A DNA stretch of 64,000 nucleotides, taken from the NCBI GenBank assembly GCA_965246925.1, contig OZ251994.1, forward strand, positions 620,001-684,000, read 5' to 3'. This document shows, one piece after another, positions 24,729 to 34,000 of the stretch. A model generated the notes under the pieces. It was not told where the DNA came from, did no database searches, and was given only the letters and a program-made list of their open reading frames with translations. Within the stretch, counting starts at the first letter, position 1. Each line of letters opens with the position of its first letter. Both the position numbers and the translations under genes were made by a program. Source of the stretch: JANPPS01 sp965246925 (lineage in GTDB: Bacteria; Pseudomonadota; Alphaproteobacteria; Acetobacterales; Acetobacteraceae).

Positions 24729-27700
24729 CTACGCTATGGCAGTCTCCTTTAATAAAGAGGTGGCGGCCGGGTAGTTGATCTTACCGCTGGCCAGCATCGG
24801 CAGTGCCGGGACGACGCGAACCAGGCGCGGGATCTGGATTTCGGGAATGTCCTGCGCCTGGGCCGCGGTCAGCAGGTCCCGGGCGCGGGCGTCCGGCTGC
24901 GTGGTCAGCAGCACGAGTTGCTCACCCTTGCGCGCATCGTTCTGGCTGAGGACCGCGTGCTGCGCGGCGGGCCAGAGCGTCGCGGCGAAGGCTTCAGCGG
25001 AGGCCATGGACACCATCTCGCCACCGATCTTGGCGAAGCGCTTGGCCCGGCCCTTGATGGTGACCCAGCGGGCGGCGTCCACGCTCACGATGTCGCCGGT
25101 GTCGTACCAGCCGTCGGCCGGTGCGTCGATGATGCCGGGGGCGGCGTCGCGTAGGTAGCCCAGCATGATGTTGGGGCCGCGGACCCAGAGCTCCCCGCCC
25201 TCGGTGATCCCAGGCACGATTTCGGTCCGCCACTCGATGCCCGGGAGCAGGCGGCCGACGGTGCCGGGGCGGTTGTGCATGGCGGTGTTGAGCGCGAGCA
25301 CGGGGCCGGTCTCGGTGGCGCCGTAGCCTTCCAGCAGGCGGACGCCGAAGCGTTCGGCATAGAGGCGGCGGGTTTCGTCGCGGATCTTCTCGGCGCCGGC
25401 GATCACGTAGCGGACGCTGCGGAAATCGTAGGGGTGGGCGTATTTGGCCCAGCCGGTCAGGAAGGTGTCGGTGCCGAACAGGAAGGTCGCGTCGGTGCCG
25501 TAGGTCAGCTCCGGCACCATGCGGTAGTGCAGCGGCGAGGGGTAGAGGAACACCCGGGCGCCGGCCAGCATCGGCAGCAGCGTGCCGGAGCTGAGGCCCA
25601 GCGCGTGGAACAGCGGGAGCGCGTTCATGACCCGGTCCTGCGCATTGAAGTCCAGCACGCTGCCAACCTGGGCGATGTTGGCCAGCACGCTGCGTCCGCT
25701 GAGCACGACGCCCTTGGGTGTGCCTTCCGAGCCGGAGGTGAACAGCACGGCCGCCGGGTCAGTGCCTTTCATTTGGGCGCCGGGCAGCGACCGGGCCCGC
25801 CGCGCATCCCACAGGCCGCGTAGCTTGGCGGTGCGGCCCAGCCCGGACCTGACGTCCTCCAGATAGACGAGCTTCACCCCGTCCATCTTCGCCACGACGT
25901 CTTCCAGCTTGGCTTTCTCGATGAAGGTGCGGGACGTCAGCACGGTACTCACTTGCGCGACCCGGCAAGCGGCGAGCATGGCCGGCGCGCCGGCGCTGAA
26001 GTTGAGCATGGCCGGCACGCGGGCGAAGGCTTGTAGGCCGAACACCGTGACCACCGCGCCGTTGGCGTTGGGCAGCATGACGCCCACCCGCTCGGACGGT
26101 TGGGTGAAGCGCGCCAAGGCCCGGCCCAGCACGGCGGCGCCGAGGATGAGCCGGCCCAGGGTGAGTGGCGTGAAGGTCACGTCTTCCAGCACCTCTTTCT
26201 GGCGTCCGTGCCGGTCGGCGGCGTCCAGCAGGGCGGTGAACAGGCTGTGGTCGATCGGGCGGGTCTGGAACTCCGCCTCGGTCAGCATGTCCTCCATGGC
26301 CGCCGCCAGCGCCCGGCGGCGGGCGCGGCCTTCGAGCGCCGGGTCGATCTCCAGGTGGCGGGGCGGGAGGATGGTGACGCGGACGCGGGGGAACCACACC
26401 CGGTGGGTGCCGGGCGGCAGGCGGCCGAGGCGGCTCCGTTCCAGGCCGTCGATCCGCACCGGCAGCACCTGCGCGCCGGCGTGATCGGCCACCATGCCGG
26501 CGCCGTCATAGACCTTCATGCGGGAGCCGGTGCGGGTGATGCGGCCCTCGGGGAAAATCACGAGGCGGGTGCCGGCCTCGACTGCGTGCACCATCTGACG
26601 GGCGGCGTAGGGGTTGGTGGGGTCGACCGTCATGACCGGCACCTGGGCCAGGAACGGGCGGACCCACCATTTGCGGGCCATGGTGGTGTCCACGGCGAAA
26701 GTGTTGGCGCCGGGCAGCGTCGCAGCCAGCAGGACGCCATCCGCGAGCGAGATGTGGTTGCAGATCACGACCGTGCGCTCGTGCGCTGGCGGCACGTGCT
26801 CGAGCCCTGTGACGGTGACGCGGTGGAACAGGCGGAAATAGGTGCGGAAGATGGCGCGCATGACGTCATCGGGCAGCAGGCGGCAGATCAGGAAGGCGGC
26901 GACCAGGTTGCAGGCGGCGGCCACCATCAGCACGGAAACCGGCTTGAACCCTGCCTTGGCCAAGCCGGCCGCGGCGGCCGAGCCCAGCACGATGAACCCG
27001 GCGTTCACCACGTTGTTGGCCGCGATCATGCTGGCCCGGCGGTGCGGGTCGGACCGGTCCTGGATGATGGCGTAGAGCGGGACGGAGAACACGCCGCCGC
27101 ATGCCGCGGCCGCCAGCAGGCAGGCGAGCGCGCCGAGGCCGGTGGGGGATGACAGGACGGCGCCCACGGTGTGCCACCCGGCGGCCTCGGGCCGGCCCGC
27201 GAGGTGGGCGAACCCTGCGGTGAAGACCGACAGCAGCAACGCGGCGAACGGGACGTGACGCGCGGAGATTTCGCCGCCATGCAGCAGCCGCCCGGCCAGC
27301 ACGGAGCCGCCGGCGACCCCCACGGCGAAGCTGACCAGCAGCAGGTTCAGCACCAGGACGTCACCGCCCAGGTCTTTTTCCACGAGCTCCGGAAATTCGG
27401 TGAGGAAAGTGGCGCCGATGGTCCAGAACCAGGAGAGGCCCAGCGCGCAGAGCCAGACCGGGCGGTTGGCGTGGGCGAGGCGGACGAGCGCGGCCGTCTC
27501 GGCGAACAGGTTCCAGCCGACGCGGAGGCCGGGCGCGCCGGGCTTGGCGGCGGGGACCTTGTAGGCGGCGATCAGGCCGCCGACCGCCACCAGCATGCCC
27601 GCTCCAGCGACGATGGCGGTGCCGTGCGGCAGGGTGACCAGCGCGCCGCCGGCGATGGTGCCGCTGATGATGGCGACGAAGGTGCCGACCTCGATCAGCG

Positions 27701-28133
27701 CATTGCCGCGCACGAGCTCGTCATGCGCGAGGTGATCCGGCAGCAAACCGAATTTCAGTGGCGAGAAGAAAGCGGCCTGCACGCCCAGCCCGAACAGGAC
27801 GATCAGCAGGCCGGGTATGTTGACCGCCATCAGCGCCCAGGCCGCGAAGCCCATCAATGCGACCTCGGCCACCTTGGTGAATTGCAGCAGGCGCGACTTG
27901 TCCAGCCGGTCCGCCAGCTGCCCGGCGGTGGCGGATAGCAGCACGTAGGGCAGGATGAACAACGCGCCAGCCAAGGCGACTAGGGCGGTGCCGCCATCCT
28001 TGAGCTGGAACACCACCAGCGCCACCAGGGCGTTCTTGAACATATTGTCGTTCAGCGCGCCGAGCGACTGCGACAGGAACAGCGGAAGAAAGCGGCTCGT
28101 GGCGAGCAGGTTGGTGGGCCGGAGGTCGGACAT
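24729..28133 (-). CDS. aas: LplT-Aas fusion: lysophospholipid transporter + acyltransferase + acyl-ACP synthetase
   Basis: This 1134-aa protein joins three activities. Residues 1-420 form an MFS-type LplT flippase starting FLSQSLGALNDNMFKNAL. Residues about 430-620 are a PlsC-type acyltransferase with the H-x4-D motif NHISLAD (about 456) and FPEGRIT. Residues about 640-1130 are an AMP-forming acyl-ACP synthetase with FTSGSEGTPKGV (about 794) and GYGATETGPV. It would import lyso-phosphatidylethanolamine and reacylate it at the inner membrane. In E. coli lplT and aas are separate genes; the fusion is known in alphaproteobacteria. Divergent tetR and the operators at 28249-28296 suggest TetR control. 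Confidence 0.95.
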   Translation of the reverse strand: MSDLRPTNLLATSRFLPLFLSQSLGALNDNMFKNALVALVVFQLKDGGTALVALAGALFILPYVLLSATAGQLADRLDKSRLLQFTKVAEVALMGFAAWALMAVNIPGLLIVLFGLGVQAAFFSPLKFGLLPDHLAHDELVRGNALIEVGTFVAIISGTIAGGALVTLPHGTAIVAGAGMLVAVGGLIAAYKVPAAKPGAPGLRVGWNLFAETAALVRLAHANRPVWLCALGLSWFWTIGATFLTEFPELVEKDLGGDVLVLNLLLVSFAVGVAGGSVLAGRLLHGGEISARHVPFAALLLSVFTAGFAHLAGRPEAAGWHTVGAVLSSPTGLGALACLLAAAACGGVFSVPLYAIIQDRSDPHRRASMIAANNVVNAGFIVLGSAAAAGLAKAGFKPVSVLMVAAACNLVAAFLICRLLPDDVMRAIFRTYFRLFHRVTVTGLEHVPPAHERTVVICNHISLADGVLLAATLPGANTFAVDTTMARKWWVRPFLAQVPVMTVDPTNPYAARQMVHAVEAGTRLVIFPEGRITRTGSRMKVYDGAGMVADHAGAQVLPVRIDGLERSRLGRLPPGTHRVWFPRVRVTILPPRHLEIDPALEGRARRRALAAAMEDMLTEAEFQTRPIDHSLFTALLDAADRHGRQKEVLEDVTFTPLTLGRLILGAAVLGRALARFTQPSERVGVMLPNANGAVVTVFGLQAFARVPAMLNFSAGAPAMLAACRVAQVSTVLTSRTFIEKAKLEDVVAKMDGVKLVYLEDVRSGLGRTAKLRGLWDARRARSLPGAQMKGTDPAAVLFTSGSEGTPKGVVLSGRSVLANIAQVGSVLDFNAQDRVMNALPLFHALGLSSGTLLPMLAGARVFLYPSPLHYRMVPELTYGTDATFLFGTDTFLTGWAKYAHPYDFRSVRYVIAGAEKIRDETRRLYAERFGVRLLEGYGATETGPVLALNTAMHNRPGTVGRLLPGIEWRTEIVPGITEGGELWVRGPNIMLGYLRDAAPGIIDAPADGWYDTGDIVSVDAARWVTIKGRAKRFAKIGGEMVSMASAEAFAATLWPAAQHAVLSQNDARKGEQLVLLTTQPDARARDLLTAAQAQDIPEIQIPRLVRVVPALPMLASGKINYPAATSLLKETAIA

Positions 28134-28248
28134 GGTGGCTCCAATGCGGCGCGAAGGGGTGGACTACAATGGCTTCCCGGACTGCGTCCACCGGCCACGC
28201 CGGGGAATGCGGGATAGGGGTGGATTGATTTTGACGCGGTCTTATGCA

Positions 28249-28261
28249 TGAACCTCGTTCA
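28249..28261. promoter_or_regulatory. TetR-type operator 1
   Basis: TGAAC-CTC-GTTCA is a perfect 5+5 palindrome located at the expected transcription start of the reverse-strand fusion gene. An identical half-site pair recurs 35 bp away. Confidence 0.7.
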
Positions 28262-28268
28262 CGAGATA

Positions 28269-28297
28269 GACATAGGCGTATTGTGAACGACGTTCAA
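28269..28297 (-). promoter_or_regulatory. candidate sigma-70 promoter of the lplT-aas gene
   Basis: On the reverse strand TTGAAC (28297-28292) and TATGTC (28274-28269) are separated by exactly 17 bp. Operator 2 overlaps the -35 and operator 1 lies at the start site, so repressor binding would block the promoter. The leader to the ATG at 28133 would be about 130 nt. Confidence 0.5.
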
Positions 28298-28891
28298 GAT
28301 AAATCAGCAACCCGCTCGCACAAATCGACGGCGGGCCGGCATGAGGCGTTGCAGGAGCGTCTGCTTACGCTCGCCGAGCGGACCATCGCCGGCTACGGCC
28401 TACCGGCGTTGCGCGCGCGGACCCTGGCCGAGGAGGCCAAATGTTCGGTCGGCGCGATCTACGGCGTGTTCGCCGATCTGGACACGCTGATCCTGGCCGT
28501 CAACGCCCGCACCTTGGAGCAGCTGACAGACACGATGGAGCAAGCGCCGGATTTGCAGGCGATGGCGGCCGCTTACCTCGACTACGCCGCCACGCATTAT
28601 CACCGCTGGCGCGCGCTGTTCCAGCACAGCATGCCGGACGGGCGGGCGATCACGACGGAGTATGGGGCCAAGCAGGCCGTAGCCTTCTCCCGCATCGAGG
28701 CACCGCTGGCGGCGCTATGCCCCGCTCTGCCCGCGGCCGACCGGGCGCTGTTGGCCCGGACGTTGTTTTCCGCCGTGCATGGGGTGGTGATCCTAGGTCT
28801 GGACGAGAAGGTCGCGGAAATGCCGTTGCCGGTGCTGCATGCCCAGCTGCGTCTGCTGGTGGACGCGGTGACGCGGGGGTTGTTGGCATAA
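28283..28891 (+). CDS. TetR family transcriptional regulator
   Basis: This protein of about 202 aa has the TetR helix-turn-helix near the N-terminus: RHEALQERLLTLAERTIAGYGLPALRARTLAEEAKCSVGAIYGVFAD is spread over residues 18-64. A C-terminal ligand domain of the DUF/TetR_C_33 type begins around YLDYAATHYHRW. GTG 28283 was chosen because an ATG at 28244 would place both palindromic operators inside the coding region. It is divergent from the lplT-aas fusion, which makes that gene its probable target, perhaps in response to a lipid. Confidence 0.9.
   Translation: MNDVQDKSATRSHKSTAGRHEALQERLLTLAERTIAGYGLPALRARTLAEEAKCSVGAIYGVFADLDTLILAVNARTLEQLTDTMEQAPDLQAMAAAYLDYAATHYHRWRALFQHSMPDGRAITTEYGAKQAVAFSRIEAPLAALCPALPAADRALLARTLFSAVHGVVILGLDEKVAEMPLPVLHAQLRLLVDAVTRGLLA
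28284..28296. promoter_or_regulatory. TetR-type operator 2
   Basis: TGAAC-GAC-GTTCA has the same half-sites as operator 1, with centres 35 bp apart. It overlaps the -35 of the candidate reverse-strand promoter and the first codons of the regulator gene, consistent with autoregulation. Confidence 0.7.
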
Positions 28892-28935
28892 GGGCAGCAG
28901 GCACGAGGGCGGGCGGGGAGGGAGAAGCGGAAGGG

Positions 28936-31029
28936 TTATTCCACGACCACGGTGATGGCGCGGGAGGTGCTTTCTTGCAGGGGAAGGCGGATTTGAAACC
29001 GGTGCCGGCCGGGGCGGAGTGCCCATGTGAGCGGGGTGGCGGGCGGGGCGGTGGCGACGGGCTCGCCGTCCACCAACCAAACGATCTGCGGCACGAGAGG
29101 CTCGGCCACGGCGCGGAGGACCAGGCGGTTGAGGCTGGGGGGCGCCTCGGGGTTCTGCCAGACATGAGTGTCCGGCTCGGGCTGCACGATGTCCAAGCGC
29201 GGGGCAGGCGCCGGGGTCGGGCGGGGCTGGACCCATTCGGTCAGGCAGCCGTTACCGGTGCAGAGCTCGGCCTGGTTCCAGCCAGATGGTGCGGGCAAGT
29301 CGCCGGCCAGCAGGTCGGCGCGTCCGCCGCCGTGTAGGCCGAGCAGCAGAGCCTGCGCCAGCCGCCCGGCGCCCCGCGCACCGCTGAGCTGCGCCATCGG
29401 GCCATTATCGGGACGGCCCACCCAAACGCCCACGGCGTAGTCCCGCGTCCAAGCCACGGTCCAGGCATCCCGGTAGCCTTGAGACGTGCCGGTCTTCAAC
29501 GCCGTGGTGAACGGAAACTCGCTCGCGCCATAGCGGGGAAAGGACGGCAGGCGAGCCATGGGATCGCTCAGGAATCGCCCGACTAGGCGGGCGGGGCCGG
29601 CGGCGATGACGCGATGCGTGGCCCGGGCTGGGCCTTGCGTCCAGGCCAGATCCTGCGCCACCCCGTCCTCGGCCAGGGTCAAGTATGCGGTCATCAGCCG
29701 GTCGAGGCTGGTAGGCAGGGCGCCGATGGCCATGGCGAGGCCGTAACGCTCCGGCGGACTGCTGGAGTGATGTAGGCCAAGCGCCCGCAGTTGATCGAAG
29801 CCGCGCTGCAGGCCGATGCGGCGCAGCAGGTTGGTGGCGGGGATGTTGCGGGAGTTGGCGAGCGCCTGGCGGGGCAGCAATGCGCCCAAATAGGCGTGGT
29901 CTGCATTGCCGATGCCGGCCGCGCCGTCCGGCAGATCGGCCATGACGGTGCTGGGCGCTATCAGGCCCAGTTCGAGGCCTTGCGCATACAGAAACGGCTT
30001 CAGCGTGCTGCCGGGGGAGCGGAGCGCCGCGGTGAAGTCGGTGGCGTGGCCGGGTCCGGTGCCGGCCGAGCCGACGGCGGCCAGCACGTCGCGTGACCCC
30101 CGTCGCACGATCATGACCGCCGCCTGTTGCGCACCATCCCGGCGCATGGCGTCGAGGTGTTTTTCAGCCAGCCGCGCCGCCCAACGCTGGACGCCAAGGT
30201 CGATGGTGGCGTGCAGCAGCGGCTCGGCACCCGGCGGCGGCTGTTGATAGCGGAGGGCCAGCAGCGGGTCCGGGCGGCGCGGTGCGGGGACGAGGCCGGG
30301 CGAGGCGAGGGCGGCGATGGCGTGGGCCCGCTCGTCTGCCGTGAGCGGCAGCGCGTTCAGCGCCCGGGCGGCGCGGGCCGCGGCTGGGGCGACGGGGTGG
30401 CGTAACGCCAGCAGCGCCGGGGCTTGCGGCACGGCGGCCAGCAGCGCGGCCTGCGTCCAGTCCAGGTCGGCGGCCGGGCGGTCGAAATACCAGCGCGCGG
30501 CGTGGCCGATGCCGTGGCTACCTTCGCCATAGGGCGCAAGCCGCAGATACTGTGCCAGCACGGCTTCGTGTCCATACCGGGCGGTGAGCGCCAGCGCGGT
30601 CCCGGCCTCGAGCGCCTTGGCCCATAGCGTGCGGGGGCGCGGGCGCTGCATGCGGGCGACCTGCATCGCGATGGTGGACGCGCCGGAGCGGCCGCGCCCG
30701 GTCACGTGCTGCCAGGCGGCGCGCATGATCGCCAGCGGGTCCACGCCGGGATGCGACCAGAACCGGCGGTCCTCCAGCACGATCGTCGCCTGTACCACAC
30801 GCGGCGGCGGCGGCGTGATCCAGTAGCCGTATTCGACGCGGTTACCCTCCCAGTGCCCGGCCTGGGTCAGGAAGGCGCCGTGGCGATCAAGGATGATAGG
30901 CGTGGGGGTGGGGGCGGTAAAGTGGTTGTCGATTTGGGTGAGGAAGAAAACAGTCAGCAGAAGGAGGGCGAATAAGCCTTTGCGCCATCCGCCACGGAGC
31001 CGGTGCGGATTGTTTGGCGGACGGCTCAA
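28936..31029 (-). CDS. pbpC: PBP1C, bifunctional penicillin-binding protein
   Basis: The 697-aa class A PBP has an N-terminal membrane anchor (GLFALLLLTVFFL). The GT51 glycosyltransferase shows EDRRFWSHPGVD near residue 85 and GASTIAMQVARM. The transpeptidase has STLK (about 340), SRN and KTGTS (about 511). It ends with a PBP1C-specific BiPBP_C domain carrying DGEPVATA. It builds and possibly repairs peptidoglycan in the periplasm. It is last in an operon after the alpha-2-macroglobulin gene, as in many proteobacteria. The start is TTG 31029, lying within a repeat; the first 18 residues may be repeat-derived. Confidence 0.95.
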   Translation of the reverse strand: MSRPPNNPHRLRGGWRKGLFALLLLTVFFLTQIDNHFTAPTPTPIILDRHGAFLTQAGHWEGNRVEYGYWITPPPPRVVQATIVLEDRRFWSHPGVDPLAIMRAAWQHVTGRGRSGASTIAMQVARMQRPRPRTLWAKALEAGTALALTARYGHEAVLAQYLRLAPYGEGSHGIGHAARWYFDRPAADLDWTQAALLAAVPQAPALLALRHPVAPAAARAARALNALPLTADERAHAIAALASPGLVPAPRRPDPLLALRYQQPPPGAEPLLHATIDLGVQRWAARLAEKHLDAMRRDGAQQAAVMIVRRGSRDVLAAVGSAGTGPGHATDFTAALRSPGSTLKPFLYAQGLELGLIAPSTVMADLPDGAAGIGNADHAYLGALLPRQALANSRNIPATNLLRRIGLQRGFDQLRALGLHHSSSPPERYGLAMAIGALPTSLDRLMTAYLTLAEDGVAQDLAWTQGPARATHRVIAAGPARLVGRFLSDPMARLPSFPRYGASEFPFTTALKTGTSQGYRDAWTVAWTRDYAVGVWVGRPDNGPMAQLSGARGAGRLAQALLLGLHGGGRADLLAGDLPAPSGWNQAELCTGNGCLTEWVQPRPTPAPAPRLDIVQPEPDTHVWQNPEAPPSLNRLVLRAVAEPLVPQIVWLVDGEPVATAPPATPLTWALRPGRHRFQIRLPLQESTSRAITVVVE

Positions 31030-31043
31030 GGGCTTATCCGCCC
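30966..31043. repeat. extragenic-type inverted repeat spanning the pbpC start
   Basis: GGGCGAATAAGCC (30966-30978) and GGCTTATCCGCCC (31031-31043) are inverted with 12 of 13 matches, enclosing GC-rich DNA with an internal CCGCC/GGCGG pairing. The GGGCGGATAAGC core is a dispersed repeat familiar from many proteobacterial genomes. It starts at the stop codon of the alpha-2-macroglobulin gene and runs into pbpC coding sequence. Confidence 0.65.
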
Positions 31044-34000
31044 TACGGGTTTACAATGATACGGAGGCCGGCGGTGCTGCCGGTGATGCCGGCTTGGTAG
31101 AGCATTTCCGCCGTGGCGGGCGGGGCGGTGTATGTGCCGGCAATGGTGGCGCGGAGCCGCGTGCGGAGGACGGCCGGGCCGCCGGGGAGGCTGAGCCAGA
31201 CGTGCACGACCTCATCATCGCCGTAGCCGGACCAGGACGGCGGGACCGTCGGCGCTCCAGATGGTGCGGCGTCTGCCGTGGCCGTGGCCAGCGCGGGGTT
31301 CAGCGGCTCGAGCCCGGCGGGCATCGGCAATTTCAGCGCGACGTGGGCGCGCAGTCCGGGAGAGATCAGCTCGTCGACCTCCTCCACCACGTCACCGGCC
31401 TGCAAGGTGAGCACGCCATCGGTGGGTTCTAGCACCTGCATCGGCGCGCCGGTCAGCACCTTGTAATAGGTGCGGGTCAGCGCGAAGCCGGCCTGGGTGG
31501 CGCTGGCCTGATAGCCGGGCTGCGCCGGCACGTAGTCGGTGGCGGCCATGACCGCGAGGCCAGGCGTGCCGTTGACGTGGGTGGGACCGGGCTTCGTGCT
31601 GCTGACCGTCAGCAACGGATGCGTGCCGTCCAGGCCGCCGGTCGTGGCGCCGATGCTGACCGGCACGGCGCGGGGCGGCGCGCGCCAGGTGGCCGCGAGT
31701 GCGCGGAGAGCCTCGGCGGTGGCACACGTACAGCCCCAGCCCTGCCCGTCCGCCAGGCCCACCAAGCCGGTCTTCAGCACCGTAAGGCGCGGGTCGTCCG
31801 GGGTGGCGGTGGCCGCGCCTTGAAGGATCAGCGCCAGGCTGCGCGCCTCGGACGGCAGGATTTGCTTGCCGGCGTAGGCGTCGGTGAGCCCCCCATAGGC
31901 CGGGCGGCCGTCCCGGCTCAGCACGTTCACCCGGTCCCACAGCACGGCCATCACTTGCGCCAGCAATTGGCTATCCCGGGCGGGAAGCCGGGACAGGACG
32001 CTGGCGATCTCACCGACCGAGCCCGTAGGCATCATCTGTGCCCGTCGCGCCAATTCGGCCGCGTAATCCGCCGCGAGCTTCCCGCCATCGGCCAGCGCAA
32101 TCAGCGCCGAGACACGCTCGAAATCCTGCCACGCATCCGTCAGGTGCGGATAGTCGCTGCGGAGCGAGGCGGTCAGCACCTTGGCCATCCGCTCGAGCAT
32201 GGGCTTATCGACTGGCTGCCCGGCCCGGTCGGCCGCGACCAGCATGCGATAGGCCCTGGCCGTCAGCCAGACGGAGCCCGGCGTCTTTGGCCAGAATGCC
32301 ACCAGCCCATCATCGTCGGTCGCCTGCTTGACTGCCGTGATGGCGCTCGCGACGTCGCCTGCGATCCGTGCACGGAGGCCGGCCGCGTCGATCAACGGTG
32401 AGAACGGCAGCAGTGCCAGCTCGCCGATAGCCAGGGACATACGCTGCTCCGGCCCGCCCACGGGAAAGCGCACGAGGGCGCCGAGGCCCGCGACCAGCTT
32501 CACAACCTCGGGGTCGGACGCCACGGTAACCTGACGCAGGTAGGTCGCTGGGCGCGCGGCTTCCGTCAGCGCGGGGAGATCGAGGCCGTTCGGCCCGGTC
32601 GATAGCAGGTCACGCCGGTGCACCACCGGGCGGTCCGGGCGGATCGGCAAGTCGATCTGCACGGCGTCCCCCACCTTGTCCGACACGCGCTGCAGCAGGA
32701 AGCGCACCCGGGCGGTGGTGGTACCGGGCGCCGGGTCGGGCACGGTCACGGTGTAGTTCACCCGGGCGGGCCTAGCGCCGTCCCAGGCGAAATTCTGCTC
32801 GGACGGCCCCTGGACCGTGAGGTTGTCCAAGCTGATCGCCGTGTGCCCGGCGCCGCCCGGCCCCTCCACCACGCGTCCGATCAGCCCGGCCATGAAGCTG
32901 TCCCCAGGGCGGACGAAGCGCGGCAAAGCGGGCTGCGCCACGATGGGCTGGCGCACCTTCAACTGGCCGGTGCCGTAGCCGAAGCGGTCCGGGCCGCTGA
33001 TGGCTTTGGCGCGCAGCATGAAGATCGTGAGGCTGTCCGGCAGCTTCACGTGCACGCGGGCGGTGCCGTCCGGGCCGAATTTTACCCGCGGCTCGTAAAA
33101 CGGCACGGGGGTGAAGTTCTTGCGGACGGTGATGTTCTCGAGGCCCCCATCGCCGTTTTCATCGCCACCGGGGTTCTCGGTCAGCGGCAGGATACCGAAC
33201 GCCATGTTGCGGGTGTCGCGCGCCGCCATCTTGCTGGGCCGCTCCACCAGGAACGCCGGTAGCGGATCGAGCGGTTGCTCCTTGGCCAGCGCCAGCACGG
33301 CCTGATCTACGAGCCATACCGTGGCCTCACCGGATACGGGCTTGCCCAGGCCGTCCGCCATGTGCAGCACGAGGTCGATCTCCTGCGCGGGGCGGGCGGA
33401 TTCGGGGGCGTCGAACGTGACGCGCAGTTGCTGTTCGACGGGGCGGACGATGACGTTCTTGGTCGCAGCCACGGTGATGGGCTTGCCCTGATCGAACGGC
33501 CCGGCCGCACCACCGGGCAGGCGCCCGCGCATGATGAGGAAATGCACGGACAGCCGGGGCGCCTGCAAGCGGCGGATCGGCACCATGTAGCGGCCATAGC
33601 CGTTCACGATGTCGAACCATTCGGTGCGGAACCGTCCCTCCGGCTCTTCCACCACCGCCAGGGCGCGGGCGGTCTGGAAGGGCGACTGGATCAGCAGCGA
33701 AGCGGTCTCGCCGGGCGCGTAGCTGTCTTTGTCCGTGCTGACGGTCACGGTCTGGGCGGGCGGGCGGGACCAGGTGACGGGCGTATCGCCGGCCGTGAAC
33801 AGATCGACGCGGACCAGCTGCTTCCGGCCCACTTTGTCCTCGGCCTCCAGCTCCACGAGATAGACCCCCGCCTCGGACACGCCGAAATGCATCGGGATGG
33901 GCTCGGCACCGCTAGTGACCTGGCGCTCGGCCACCGTCTCATCGATGATCTGCGTCTGGTATTTGGCCGACCCTTGGGCGAAGTCGCTGGCTTGCAGGAC

